DNA of 64,000 nt from Pseudomonadota bacterium (lineage in GTDB: Bacteria > Myxococcota_A > Polyangia > Polyangiales > Polyangiaceae): contig JAEWRL010000012.1 in the NCBI GenBank assembly GCA_023398955.1, positions 62,001 through 126,000 on the forward strand. The letters are read 5' to 3'. Below are positions 53,258 through 62,746 of this stretch, in pieces (the first letter of the stretch is position 1; each line of letters begins with the position of its first letter). Made by a program: the position numbers and the translations under genes. The notes below the pieces were generated by a model, which was given only the letters and a program-made list of their open reading frames with translations, had not been told where the DNA came from and searched no databases.

Positions 53258-53995
53258 GTGAAGCGTCGCGCCGACCAGCTGCTCGTGGAACGGGGGCTAG
53301 CCCCGAGTCGCACGCGCGCCCAGAGCCTCCTCCTGGCAGGTAAGGTCTACAGTGGCGAGATCCGTATCGAGAAGGCTGGACAGCTATTGGCGGTGGATGC
53401 GCCCCTCACCATCCGAGAGGGTGACCGCTTCGTTTCCCGTGGTGGTCACAAGCTCGAAGGGGCACTGGATGCCCTGGCCATCGACGTCGCCGGACTTACC
53501 GCCGTCGACGTCGGCGCCTCCACCGGAGGCTTCACCGACTGCCTTCTCCAGCGCGGTGCGCGCCACGTCTTTGCCGTCGATGTGGGCCGTGGTCAGCTTG
53601 CGCAGAAGCTGCGTCAGGACAACCGAGTTACGTGCATGGAGGGCGTCAACGCCCGCTACCTGCAGAGCGACGACTTCGACCGCACCATTGAGCTCATCGT
53701 TGTCGATGCGTCGTTCATTGGCCTGGAGAAGCTGATTCCAGCAATGACACGCATACTCGTTCCCAATGGGTGCCTGCTGGCGATGGTCAAGCCGCAGTTC
53801 GAGGTAGGTCGAGAGCAGGCTCGCAGGTTCAGGGGTGTCGTGCGCGACCCCGAGCTCCGCGACGCTGCAATACAGAACGTGCGGGCTGCCCTCGTGAGTC
53901 ACGAGTTCCTGCTTCATGGAGAATGTGCGTCTGTGCTACCGGGGCCACGAGGAAACATCGAGCACTTCCTCTACGCCCAACGGCAGGATCCCTGA
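53258..53995 (+). CDS. tlyA: TlyA-type 16S/23S rRNA 2'-O-methyltransferase
   Basis: 245 residues from GTG. S4 RNA-binding domain at the start (RRADQLLVERGLAPSRTRAQ), then the FtsJ-like methyltransferase with VSRGGHKLEGALDALAIDVA, motif I VDVGASTGGFTDCLLQRGAR and FAVDVGRGQLAQKLRQDNRV, DASFIGLEKLIPAMTRIL and KPQFEVGREQ. The GxSTGGFTDxLLQ pattern is diagnostic for TlyA, a cytidine 2'-O-methyltransferase of ribosomal RNA linked to capreomycin/viomycin susceptibility in mycobacteria. Converges with ligA. Confidence 0.92.
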   Translation: MKRRADQLLVERGLAPSRTRAQSLLLAGKVYSGEIRIEKAGQLLAVDAPLTIREGDRFVSRGGHKLEGALDALAIDVAGLTAVDVGASTGGFTDCLLQRGARHVFAVDVGRGQLAQKLRQDNRVTCMEGVNARYLQSDDFDRTIELIVVDASFIGLEKLIPAMTRILVPNGCLLAMVKPQFEVGREQARRFRGVVRDPELRDAAIQNVRAALVSHEFLLHGECASVLPGPRGNIEHFLYAQRQDP

Positions 53996-54035
53996 ACGGA
54001 ATGCCCACCCGGTTCTTCTCAGGAGGACGGCACCA

Positions 54036-56051
54036 TCACCTGTCGTGCAACATGACCTGGAGCTCCGACTCGGAGATCACCTGAGTGCCCCGCTTTCTTG
54101 CAGCGTCGATCTTGGCCTTGCCCACCTTCTCGCCAATCACGAGATATGACGTGTCCTTCTTGACCTTGTCGTGAACCGAGCCGCCCGCGGCACGAATGTC
54201 TGCATGGACGTCCTCCCGCCTGCGCGATAGCACCCCGGTCACACAGAACGAGTGGCCTTTCAGCGGGCCCGCTTCCGCGATGACAGCAGCCACCCGTGCC
54301 GTGGAAACGCCTTCTTTGTGAAGCTTCGTCAAGAGCGCGCGCCGGTGCGGGTCAAACACCGCCCGCAGGACGCTTTCGATCATCTTTGGGCCGAACCCGG
54401 AGACTCCCGCCAGGGTTTCCTCGAGTTGGTCCCGACTATGGTCGAGCAGATCCCCCAGAGAGCCGACACCCTCCGAGAGCTGTTTGGCGGCCACCTGCCC
54501 CACATGCTCGATGCCGAGCCCTGTCAGCAATCTGTCGAATGGTCGCTGCTTCGACTGGCCAATGGCAGCCACCAGATTCTCCGCGCTCTTCTTGCCCAGC
54601 CGCTCGAGCGAGGTGAGTTGGTCTACGGTAAGGCCATACACATCAGCAACGTCCTGCACCAGACCTCGCTTGACGAGCTGCTCCACCAAGGCATCGCCGA
54701 GACCATCGATGTCCATTGCGAATCGCTTGGCGAAGTAGAGGATCGATTGCTTCGTCACCGCGGGGCACGCAAGATTCGGGCAGCGCACGGCCACCTCGTC
54801 TCCCCGCCGCTCGACCGCCGTATTGCACACGGGACAGCGATCCGGCATTTGGAACGGCTTAGTGTCGCCGGTCCGTTCGTGAGCAGCCACCTGAACGACC
54901 TGTGGGATGATTTCGCCCGCCTTCTCGATGATGACGAGGTCGCCCTTGCGCACGTCGAGCTGCTCGATCACCTGCTCATTGTGCAGGGACGCACGCGCTA
55001 CGGTTGTGCCAGCCAGTTGCACCGGCTCCAACACCGCCACGGGTGTGAGCGCGCCGGTCCGTCCCACCTGCACGGTGATGTCCCGCAGTCGCGTGGTGGC
55101 GCGCTCCGCGTGGAACTTGTAGGCGATGGCCCAGCGCGGAAACTTCGCCGTCGCCCCGAGGATTGCCTGCTGGGTAAAGTCGTTGACCTTCACGACGCAA
55201 CCATCGATCTCGAATGGGTAGTCTGCCCGCATGCGACCGATTGCTTCGATTGCCGCAAACACCTCCCGAGCGCTACGACAAACTCGGTGTTGCCGGTGGG
55301 TGGGGAGTCCCAGCTCGGCCAGACGCTCGAGCGCGTCACCGTGGCTGCTGGCTATCTGAGGTCCTTCGACGACCTGCCAGACGATGGCCCGCAACGGTCG
55401 TTCCGCGACCATGCGCGGGTCCAGCATCCGCAGACTCCCAGCCGCAGCATTCCTCGGGTTCGCGAAGGGAGCCTCACCCCGCTCGCTGCGCATGCGGTTC
55501 ACACGCTCCAACTCGCTGCGGTAGATCACCACCTCAGCGCGCAAGGTGAGCTGCCCCGGGTAATCGATGACGAGGGGGAGAGTACGTATCGTGCGGAGGT
55601 TCTCCGCGATCTCTTCACCGTGGAGACCATCACCGCGCGTCGACCCACCCACCAGGTGCCGGTCCCTATAGAGGATTTCGACGCTGGCGCCGTCGAGCTT
55701 CGGCTCCACCACGAAAGCCAGAGTAGCACCAGAGGGCAGACGCTCTTCGGCGCGACGCAGAAAGTCGGAGAGTTCCGACTCACTGTAGGTGTTGTCCAGG
55801 GACATCATTGGGACGACGTGCTCGACAGTTCTCAGATCCGCACGCAGACCACCGCCCACCCGCTGCGTCGGGGACGAATCGTCGACCAGCTCCGGGAACC
55901 GTTCCTCAAGAGACCTCAGTTCGGCGTAGAGACGATCGTACTCGAGATCAGATATCGTGGGATCGTCGAGCACGTAGTACCGGTAGTCGTGCGCGCGCAG
56001 CTCGTGCGCGAGCCGCGTGTGCAGCCGCCTGGGTTCTTCGCTGGGCTTCAT
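54036..56051 (-). CDS. ligA: NAD-dependent DNA ligase
   Basis: 671 residues from ATG at 56051 (MKPSEEPRRLHTRLAHELRA). Joins nicks in replication and repair using NAD. Domain Ia (DYRYYVLDDPTISDLEYDRL), adenylation domain with the nucleotidyl Lys118 in EPKLDGAS, OB fold, Cys4 zinc finger (CPVCNTAVERRGDEVAVRCP, then CPA), helix-hairpin-helix segment, and a C-terminal BRCT domain (GHSFCVTGVLSRRREDVHAD). Full length. The upstream in-frame extension lacks family character. Divergent from the CPBP gene with about 240 bases between. Confidence 0.97.
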   Translation of the reverse strand: MKPSEEPRRLHTRLAHELRAHDYRYYVLDDPTISDLEYDRLYAELRSLEERFPELVDDSSPTQRVGGGLRADLRTVEHVVPMMSLDNTYSESELSDFLRRAEERLPSGATLAFVVEPKLDGASVEILYRDRHLVGGSTRGDGLHGEEIAENLRTIRTLPLVIDYPGQLTLRAEVVIYRSELERVNRMRSERGEAPFANPRNAAAGSLRMLDPRMVAERPLRAIVWQVVEGPQIASSHGDALERLAELGLPTHRQHRVCRSAREVFAAIEAIGRMRADYPFEIDGCVVKVNDFTQQAILGATAKFPRWAIAYKFHAERATTRLRDITVQVGRTGALTPVAVLEPVQLAGTTVARASLHNEQVIEQLDVRKGDLVIIEKAGEIIPQVVQVAAHERTGDTKPFQMPDRCPVCNTAVERRGDEVAVRCPNLACPAVTKQSILYFAKRFAMDIDGLGDALVEQLVKRGLVQDVADVYGLTVDQLTSLERLGKKSAENLVAAIGQSKQRPFDRLLTGLGIEHVGQVAAKQLSEGVGSLGDLLDHSRDQLEETLAGVSGFGPKMIESVLRAVFDPHRRALLTKLHKEGVSTARVAAVIAEAGPLKGHSFCVTGVLSRRREDVHADIRAAGGSVHDKVKKDTSYLVIGEKVGKAKIDAARKRGTQVISESELQVMLHDR

Positions 56052-56290
56052 GACGAGTAACCGTTCGTTGTCGATGCGGATAGATAGCGGAAATGCGATA
56101 AGCGCCAACCCGTGACACCCTACCGGCCGGACTGCAGGAAGTGGCTTCTGCTGCATACTTGGCGCCGCATCGGCCACTTGGAATCCTTTCACCTTGGGCT
56201 AAGTTCGCGAGCAGACGAGGTCCGCCTCAGGAACGCGGCAGCCGGACCAGGAGCGGCGCTGCCCGTGAACCTGGTGCCCCGAGTAGCATC

Positions 56291-57007
56291 ATGGCCGAAG
56301 AGCAGGCGCGTGCGCGACAGCCCAAGCTGGAGAGTCGAAGTGGTCCCTGGACGGACCTGGGTCTGACGCTGCCAATATTCCTTGGGTATCACCTCGGCGT
56401 CGTGTTCCTGCCGGTCCGGAATGCGGCGGACTGGGTGACACGCGAGCTCGTCGATCTGGCCGATCAGAACATGCTTGCCTACGGCCTGCTCACCCTCTGC
56501 ATTGGCGGTAGCTACGTCTCGGTCCTCATGATGCTCGGCCGGGGACAAGCCCTGCGATGGGATCGATTCCTGTTCATTGGTGTCGAGGGGATCGCCTACG
56601 CCATAGTGCTGCGTCTGGTAGCAGGCTATGTCACGGGACGCCTCTTCCTCGGTCTCGTCGTGAACGACCCGTTCGCGGGGCTGGTCATGGCGCTCGGCGC
56701 GGGGTTCTACGAGGAAGCAGTCTTCCGCGTGGGCCTCTTCGGAGTGGGTGCGAAGCTAGTGGCTCTTACCTTCCCGGGTGTACCCGGCATGGTACGCCTC
56801 TCACAACGACTAGTGTGGGCTGTCGTCGCCGCAGCAGCTTTCAGTGCTTGGCATTATATGGGTCCCTTCGGAGACGCCTTCGACCTGCGAACCTTCGTGT
56901 TCCGCTGGGTCGCGGGGCTCGTCTTCACGGTCATTTATGTCTTTCGCGGCTTCGCGCCGGCCGTCTGGACCCATGCGCTTTATGATATTTGGGTGCTGGT
57001 GCTTTGA
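56291..57007 (+). CDS. CPBP-family intramembrane metalloprotease
   Basis: 238 residues from ATG. Hydrophobic helices throughout (LGLTLPIFLGYHLGVVFLPV, LLTLCIGGSYVSVLMMLG). Motifs of the CAAX-processing/bacteriocin-processing (CPBP, Rce1-like) family: GFYEEAVFRVGLFG (EExxxR), AAFSAWHYMGPFGDAF (FxxxH) and AVWTHALYDIWV (HxxxD/N). These ligate metal or catalyse intramembrane cleavage. Substrate unknown. Its TGA overlaps the next gene's start TTG (TTGA), so the two are coupled. Confidence 0.9.
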   Translation: MAEEQARARQPKLESRSGPWTDLGLTLPIFLGYHLGVVFLPVRNAADWVTRELVDLADQNMLAYGLLTLCIGGSYVSVLMMLGRGQALRWDRFLFIGVEGIAYAIVLRLVAGYVTGRLFLGLVVNDPFAGLVMALGAGFYEEAVFRVGLFGVGAKLVALTFPGVPGMVRLSQRLVWAVVAAAAFSAWHYMGPFGDAFDLRTFVFRWVAGLVFTVIYVFRGFAPAVWTHALYDIWVLVL

Positions 57008-57972
57008 AGCGGCTTCGGGCGAGAGCGCGACATCCTGCGACACGGCTTGCAGGGTTCGCTCTGGCTGCTTTGGTGGCGACCATTCTCACGTTTGTTTTGG
57101 CCGTGAGCGAGCGTCGCGAGCCGCTCCGCTGTCCACCGGGACAAGTGCAAGCAAAAGCCCGTTGTTGTGGGCGCGGGCAGCGCGTGAATGCGGCCACGTG
57201 CGTTGGCTCGCCGGTCTCATGCGGTGAGCACCTCGCGAGGGTCACTGGTGCCTATCCGGGCTGCGTGGCCTCGAACACCCGCATCTTCGTCCCACCAGGC
57301 CGCCTCGTCGTTGGCCCTATCGACTGGGAAGCCGAGGGCAGCGTAGAACGGAAGGAGGTGACAGTGCCTGGCTTCTTCATCGACAGGCTAGAGGTAACGG
57401 AGGAACGTTGGCGTCAGTGCAGCGATGCTAACGTGTGTCCATCCCGTTCCTTTAGCGAGCCGGGGCGCCCGGTTCGCCGCGTCAGCCGCGACCAAGCATC
57501 GACGTTCTGCAGATTTGCCGGGGGCCGTCTCCCCTTGGGGGAGGAGTGGATGCTCGCTGCGGTTGGCCCAGCCAGCACTCGTTATCCATGGGGAAACAGC
57601 GGACTGGCCTGTCGGCGAGCAGCCTTCGGACTAACACAGGGGCCCTGCGCTCATGGTGGAGAGGGCCCGGACCTCGCCGGCAGCCGCCCCGAGGGCGCGA
57701 CTCCTGCCGGGGTCCAAGACATGGTCGGCAACGTCGCCGAATGGACGGCGGAGGCCGATGGGGCTCGCATTGCCAGAGGCGGCTCGTACCTCTCTCGCCA
57801 GCCGGCGCAGCTCAAGGGTTGGGCCTCTGAGAAGCCCTTGACGAACGCGGCTCCGCACGTGGGCTTTCGTTGTGCTTACGACCGCGACGACCTGAGCAGG
57901 ACAGCCCACGAAGCCACGGGCATGTCAGGACTCAACCAAAACACCGGGACGCACGGCCCCGACGAACCATAG
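57004..57972 (+). CDS. SUMF1/formylglycine-generating-enzyme-like membrane protein
   Basis: 322 residues from TTG that overlaps the previous stop; an alternative TTG lies 15 bases earlier. An N-terminal membrane anchor (RLAGFALAALVATILTFVLA) is followed by a Cys-rich segment (LRCPPGQVQAKARCCGRGQR) and an FGE-sulfatase domain: GFFIDRLEVTEERWRQC, LPLGEEWMLAAVGPASTRYP, WGN, VQDMVGNVAEWTAEADG, RGGSY and VGFRCAYD. These are fold signatures; the paired catalytic Cys of true formylglycine enzymes is not evident, so a different substrate or a binding role is possible. A decayed sulfatase lipoprotein lies 53 kb away in this window, but a link is not shown. Confidence 0.85.
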   Translation: MKRLRARARHPATRLAGFALAALVATILTFVLAVSERREPLRCPPGQVQAKARCCGRGQRVNAATCVGSPVSCGEHLARVTGAYPGCVASNTRIFVPPGRLVVGPIDWEAEGSVERKEVTVPGFFIDRLEVTEERWRQCSDANVCPSRSFSEPGRPVRRVSRDQASTFCRFAGGRLPLGEEWMLAAVGPASTRYPWGNSGLACRRAAFGLTQGPCAHGGEGPDLAGSRPEGATPAGVQDMVGNVAEWTAEADGARIARGGSYLSRQPAQLKGWASEKPLTNAAPHVGFRCAYDRDDLSRTAHEATGMSGLNQNTGTHGPDEP

Positions 57973-57985
57973 AAGGAACACCCTC

Positions 57986-59245
57986 ATGACGGCAGCAGTA
58001 TTCTCCATTGGCACGGAGCTCACGCGCGGCGAACTCACCAATGGCAACGGCACGTGGCTCGCCGAGCAGCTCACCGCGATTGGGCACGAGGTGACCGAGA
58101 TCACGGTCGTGGACGACGACCTCGAGAGAATCTCCGACCTCCTCGTTTCGGCGAGCCAACGACACCGCGTGATCGTCGCCACAGGCGGACTGGGCCCCAC
58201 GAGTGACGACCTGACACGCGACGCGGTGGCAAGGGCCGCAGGCGTGCAGCTTCACCGCAACGAGGAGGCTCTGGTAAGCCTGACTGCTCTCCTCACAGCC
58301 CGACGCCGTTCGGTCAGCCCTAGCAATTCCCGCCAGGCAGACCTTCCCGTAGGCTCCACGCTTCTCGCGAACCCCAAAGGGACGGCGGTCGGCTTTGCGC
58401 TACCTTTGCTCGACGCGCTCGCCTTCTTCCTGCCAGGCGTTCCCTCGGAGATGCGTGCGATGTTCGTCGAGCAGGTCGTTCCCCGTCTTCCCGCGTGTGC
58501 CGAACTGCCAGCGTCCCAAATCGTCTTGCGAGTGTTCGGGCTTCCAGAATCAGGGGTGGGGGACGCTCTCGATGGCCTCGAAGAAGCTCACGGGGTCCGC
58601 ATCGCTTACCGGGTGCATCTGCCGGACCTCGAGGTGAAGATCCTCGCGCGCGGGGCCGATGTGGCAGCAGCTGAGACCCGCGCGCGAACCGTCGCAGAGG
58701 AGATCGAGCGCCGTCTGGGTACGCAGCACGTCTACGCCCGAGGAGATATGAGCCTAGCCACGGCACTAGGTCAAATGCTCCTCGAGGCAGGGCAGACGAT
58801 AGCCGTCGCCGAATCGTGCACCGGCGGCCTGATCTCCGAGTTGCTCACCCAGTGTCCAGGGGCGGGGTCGTACTTCTTGGGCGGGGCGGTGACCTACGCG
58901 GACGATGCAAAGACGGCGCTCCTTGGCGTTCCTGGCGTTCTCATCGAGGAGTTCGGTGTGGTGAGCGAGCCCGTGGCGGCAGAAATGGCACGCGGCATCC
59001 GCGAGCGCTTAGCAAGCGACTACGGGGTTTCCATCACTGGGCTCGCCGGCCCCGCGGGGGGCACTGAGCAAAAGCCCGTAGGGCTCGTTTTCTGCGGGTT
59101 GGCGTCGGCAGAGAGGCAGCTCGTCGAGCGTTTCGAGTTCTGTGGCGATCGCGAGGAGATCCGGCGGCGCGCCGCATTCAGCGCCCTGGCCATGCTGCGC
59201 AACCACCTGCTCACGGAGAGTCGGCGGACGGACACTCTGGCGTGA
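57986..59245 (+). CDS. cinA: CinA family protein (nicotinamide-nucleotide amidohydrolase / competence-damage inducible)
   Basis: 419 residues from ATG, preceded by GAAGGAA. Two domains: the N-terminal COG1058 pyrophosphatase (VFSIGTELTRGELTNGNGTW, VDDDLERISD, ATGGLGPTSDDLTRDAVARA) and the C-terminal CinA amidase (AVAESCTGGLISELLTQCPG, SYFLGGAVTYADDAKTALLG, SITGLAGPAGGTEQKPVGLV). The amidase domain converts NMN to nicotinate mononucleotide in NAD recycling. Full length; its TGA overlaps the start GTG of thpR. Confidence 0.95.
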   Translation: MTAAVFSIGTELTRGELTNGNGTWLAEQLTAIGHEVTEITVVDDDLERISDLLVSASQRHRVIVATGGLGPTSDDLTRDAVARAAGVQLHRNEEALVSLTALLTARRRSVSPSNSRQADLPVGSTLLANPKGTAVGFALPLLDALAFFLPGVPSEMRAMFVEQVVPRLPACAELPASQIVLRVFGLPESGVGDALDGLEEAHGVRIAYRVHLPDLEVKILARGADVAAAETRARTVAEEIERRLGTQHVYARGDMSLATALGQMLLEAGQTIAVAESCTGGLISELLTQCPGAGSYFLGGAVTYADDAKTALLGVPGVLIEEFGVVSEPVAAEMARGIRERLASDYGVSITGLAGPAGGTEQKPVGLVFCGLASAERQLVERFEFCGDREEIRRRAAFSALAMLRNHLLTESRRTDTLA

Positions 59246-59850
59246 GGTTCACTTCAGAAGGAGTGCTCCGGCTCTTCGTCGCTCTCCCCCTTCCAGAGAC
59301 ACTCTCGCGTGACCTCGAGCCAGCACTGCGCCAGCTCCGCGAGACTCGCCACCTCAGGAGCGGGCGTGCCCGCGGTGTGCCCCTCCAGAACCTCCACGTC
59401 ACGCTGAAGTTTCTCGGGGCCCAGCCGGCTGAGGTCGTCTCGCCCCTCGCGGCTGCAATCGACGAGGTGACGCACCGGAGCGCGCCCATCGCGACAGGTG
59501 TCTCTGAGTATACCGGGCTCCCTTCGGTGCGGCGCGCGCGTGTCGTCGTCGCACGCCTGCACGATGGCGCTGGGCGCCTCGCGCACCTCGCAGCAGACAT
59601 CGACTCGAGACTCCAACCATTGGGTATTGAGCCCGACACCCGTCGGTTCGTCGCCCATGTCACCCTCGCCCGACTCAATCCGAGCGCCGCCATCACCGGA
59701 CTCATCGGCCGGCTCCCGAAGTGCGCCGAGGATCCATATTCACAGCTCAATGAGGTCTGCCTCTTCTCGTCCGACCTCGGTCCGTCCGGGCCGCACTACA
59801 CGGTCCTGCACCGAGGTCGGCTCCGACGAGCATCCTCATCTTGCATCTGA
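59242..59850 (+). CDS. thpR: RNA 2',3'-cyclic phosphodiesterase (2H phosphoesterase)
   Basis: 202 residues from GTG overlapping cinA. Two HxT motifs of the 2H superfamily: LHVTLKFLG (about 51-59) and AHVTLARL (about 137-144), with RLFVALPLPETLSRDLEPAL at the start and VCLFSSDLGPSGPHYTVLH at the end. Opens 2',3'-cyclic phosphates on RNA. Its last bases overlap the 3' end of clpB (convergent, 15 bases). Confidence 0.92.
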   Translation: MRFTSEGVLRLFVALPLPETLSRDLEPALRQLRETRHLRSGRARGVPLQNLHVTLKFLGAQPAEVVSPLAAAIDEVTHRSAPIATGVSEYTGLPSVRRARVVVARLHDGAGRLAHLAADIDSRLQPLGIEPDTRRFVAHVTLARLNPSAAITGLIGRLPKCAEDPYSQLNEVCLFSSDLGPSGPHYTVLHRGRLRRASSSCI

Positions 59851-62460
59851 GTCGTCCTTCTTGCCCGAGGAGAATTCAAGGGCATCGCCGCGTCGATCGC
59901 AGAAAATCGTGGACCCCGGTGGGAACTCACCCGCGATGACGCCCCTCGAGAGGGGATCCTCCAGGTAGCGCTGAATGGCTCGCTTCAGTGGTCGGGCTCC
60001 AAACTGGGGATCGTGACCAAGCTGCGACAACAGGCTCCTCGCCGCCGGGGTCACCTCCAGGTTCAAGTCTCGTCGGCGTAGCCGCTGCGCGACCCTGTTC
60101 AGCTGAATAGCAACGATCTGGCTCAGATGCTCACCTCCCAGACGGTCGAAGACAACCGTCTCGTCGAGACGGTTCAGAAACTCCGGGCGAAAGAACGCGC
60201 GCAGCGCCGTGTCCGTAATCCGTTGCCGTTGCCGAGTACGCTCCTGCTCGTCGAGGTCGCGCCGCTCCTCGAGCGCCGCCAGCTCCCCGCTGCCAATATT
60301 GCTCGTGAGAATGATGACCGTGTTCTTGAAGTCGACGGTGCGACCTTGAGAATCGGTCAAGCGTCCATCGTCAAGCAGCTGAAGCAGCGTGTTGAAGACG
60401 TCTTGGTGAGCCTTCTCGACTTCGTCAAAGAGGATGACGCTATAGGGCCGGCGCCGAACGGGCTCCGTCAGCTGGCCGCCTTCGTCGTAGCCGATGTACC
60501 CCGGCGGAGCACCCAACAGCCGAGAAACAGAGTGGCGCTCTTGATACTCGCTCATGTCCAAGCGGATCATTGCTCGTTCGTCGTCGAAGAGAAACTCGGC
60601 CAACGCCCTTGCAGTCTCGGTCTTTCCGACACCGGTCGGGCCCAGGAAGAGGAAGGAACCCATCGGACGGTTCTCGTCACCCAGCCCCGCACGTGCGCGA
60701 CGTACCGCGTTAGCGACGGCAGTCAGAGCGCGATCTTGCCCCACGACGCGTCGCCGTAAGTTGTCCTCCATTTCGAGGAGTTTCTGCATCTCGCTCTGGA
60801 GCATCTTCGTAACGGGGATGCCCGTCCATTTGGCGACGATTGCCGCCACTTCCTCTTCACGAACTTCCTCACGCAGATAGCTCGTGCGCTCCTGCACACG
60901 CGCGAGCTCGCCACGACTCGCCTCCACAGAGGCCTCGAGCTCGGGTATCTTTCCATAGCGTATCTCTGCTGCACGCCCCAGGTTGCCCGAGCGACGTGCC
61001 TGCTCCTCTTCAATGCGGAGCTCTTCGATGGCCCGTTGAGCCTCGCGGATCGCGCCGATGATGTCACGTTCGCGCAGCCACTGCCCTCTCATGGAGTCGC
61101 GCTCGGTGGTCAGCTCTGACATCTCGCGCTTCAGCTCCTCGAGCCGCTTCTGACTTGCAGGATCGCGCTCCCGCTGCAGCGCTTGTTCCTCAATCCGTAG
61201 CTGCAGAAGTCGGCGGTCTGCCTGGTCGATGGGCAACGGCAGGCTGTCGATCTCCATCTTCAACTTGCTGGCGGCTTCATCGATGAGATCGATTGCCTTG
61301 TCAGGCAAGAAGCGGTCCGTGATGTAGCGGTAGCTCAGCACCGCGGCCGCGACGATCGCGGAATCCATGATCCGAATACCGTGATGAACCTCGTACCGTT
61401 CGCGCAGCCCCCTGAGAATCGCTATCGTGTCCTCCACGCTCGGTTCGCTTACGAGGACCGGCTGGAAGCGCCTCTCCAGGGCAGCATCCTTCTCGATGTG
61501 CTTGCGGTATTCGTTCAAGGTCGTCGCGCCGATCGCTCTCAGCTCCCCGCGCGCCAGGGCCGGCTTAAGCATGTTGGCCGCGTCCATGGCGCCCTCAGCA
61601 GCACCTGCCCCGACCAAGGTGTGCAGCTCATCGATGAATAGGATGATGCGGCCGTTGGAACCCTCGACCTCCTTGAGCACCGCCTTGAGCCGGTCCTCGA
61701 ACTCCCCCCGGAACTTGGCGCCCGCGACCATGCTGGCGAGATCCAGGGCGTGTAGGCGGCGGTCCTTGATCGAATCAGGGACGTCGCCGTTCGCGATGCG
61801 GTGCGCAATGCCTTCGGCGATCGCGGTCTTGCCGACACCTGGCTCACCGATGAGCACGGGGTTGTTCTTCGTGCGCCGACTGAGCACCTGGAGAACACGC
61901 CGGATCTCCTCGTCGCGCCCCACGACAGGGTCGATCTTGCCGCGACGCGCCGCCTCGGTGAGATCGCGGGTGTACTTTTCCAGCGCCTGGAACTTGCCTT
62001 CCGGGTCCTGGTCGCGCACTCGCTGACGCCCGCGGATTTCGGCGAGAGCCTGCAATAGCTTGGCTCGGCTCAACCCACGGCGGTCGAAGGCCGCTTGCAA
62101 GTCCTTATCGACAGCAGCGGCAGCGAGAATGAAGTGTTCGACCGACACGAAGTCATCCTTCAGAGACTTGGCTTCCTCCTCGGCCTGGCGCAGCAATGGA
62201 AGGAGACGGCGCCCCGCGCCAGGTTCCGCTCCGCCTTGCACCTGGGGCAACCTCCCCAGAGTCCCCTGAAACTCCTGGACGAGAGCTTCGACATCCGCTC
62301 CAGCCCGTTGCAAGAGGGAAGGGCCAATGCCGTCTTCCTGAGTGACAATGGCGATGAGCAGGTGCTCTGGCAGCACCTCGGGGTGTCTCCGCCGCTGCGC
62401 GAGCTCGGCCGCTGAACGGAGCGCCTCCTGGCTCTTGGTTGTGAAGTTGTCCGTACGCAT
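59836..62460 (-). CDS. clpB: Disaggregase ClpB
   Basis: 874 residues from ATG at 62460 (MRTDNFTTKSQEALRSAAEL), AAGGGA upstream. Hexameric ATPase that resolubilises aggregates with DnaK; cytosolic. N domain (HLLIAIVTQEDGIGPSLLQR), AAA1 Walker A GEPGVGKTAIAEG and Walker B LFIDELHTL, M-domain coiled coil (ERDPASQKRLEELKREMSEL), AAA2 Walker A GPTGVGKTETARA and VSRLLGAPPGYIGYDEGG. Full length. It has a J-domain partner 23 kb away in this window; its promoter lies in the divergent region toward the nucleoside kinase. No clear heat-shock box found. Confidence 0.96.
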   Translation of the reverse strand: MRTDNFTTKSQEALRSAAELAQRRRHPEVLPEHLLIAIVTQEDGIGPSLLQRAGADVEALVQEFQGTLGRLPQVQGGAEPGAGRRLLPLLRQAEEEAKSLKDDFVSVEHFILAAAAVDKDLQAAFDRRGLSRAKLLQALAEIRGRQRVRDQDPEGKFQALEKYTRDLTEAARRGKIDPVVGRDEEIRRVLQVLSRRTKNNPVLIGEPGVGKTAIAEGIAHRIANGDVPDSIKDRRLHALDLASMVAGAKFRGEFEDRLKAVLKEVEGSNGRIILFIDELHTLVGAGAAEGAMDAANMLKPALARGELRAIGATTLNEYRKHIEKDAALERRFQPVLVSEPSVEDTIAILRGLRERYEVHHGIRIMDSAIVAAAVLSYRYITDRFLPDKAIDLIDEAASKLKMEIDSLPLPIDQADRRLLQLRIEEQALQRERDPASQKRLEELKREMSELTTERDSMRGQWLRERDIIGAIREAQRAIEELRIEEEQARRSGNLGRAAEIRYGKIPELEASVEASRGELARVQERTSYLREEVREEEVAAIVAKWTGIPVTKMLQSEMQKLLEMEDNLRRRVVGQDRALTAVANAVRRARAGLGDENRPMGSFLFLGPTGVGKTETARALAEFLFDDERAMIRLDMSEYQERHSVSRLLGAPPGYIGYDEGGQLTEPVRRRPYSVILFDEVEKAHQDVFNTLLQLLDDGRLTDSQGRTVDFKNTVIILTSNIGSGELAALEERRDLDEQERTRQRQRITDTALRAFFRPEFLNRLDETVVFDRLGGEHLSQIVAIQLNRVAQRLRRRDLNLEVTPAARSLLSQLGHDPQFGARPLKRAIQRYLEDPLSRGVIAGEFPPGSTIFCDRRGDALEFSSGKKDDSDAR

Positions 62461-62746
62461 AGCTGGGTCTCCCTTGTGCTCGAGGCCTTCACCTCCGCGA
62501 GACTCTCGCGACGCGACCGCGTTGGCGGCGCGATCTGCGAGGCCTTCCGGATTTCTCAGTGTCGCTGACTCGAGCCCGGCCTTCGGTGCAACCGAGAAGC
62601 TAAGTCGCGATCGAGTGCGATCAAGGGGGCAGGACCGCACAAGGCGGTCAACCAGCCACGACCTGTCTCGACCTGGGACAGTTCGGAACCGCGCCGGGGT
62701 CGCGGCTATGGTCCACCGGCCGGCGATCGGGTGTAGACTGTATCGA
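62461..62746. other. 286-base divergent intergenic region, clpB / nucleoside kinase
   Basis: Both genes point away from it, so it must carry both promoters. I see a CTTGAT element on the minus strand that might be a heat-shock -35, but no matching -10, and no CIRCE element. The open frame extending clpB upstream is not believed. Confidence 0.4.

Noticed and set aside
54252..56060. Open frame of about 600 codons opposite ligA
   Set aside because: It lies antisense to a clearly identified DNA ligase and shows no domain; high GC makes such frames common.
62461..62640. Heat-shock promoter or CIRCE element upstream of clpB
   Set aside because: A CTTGAT -35-like element exists but no matching -10 and no TTAGCACTC-type inverted repeat was found.
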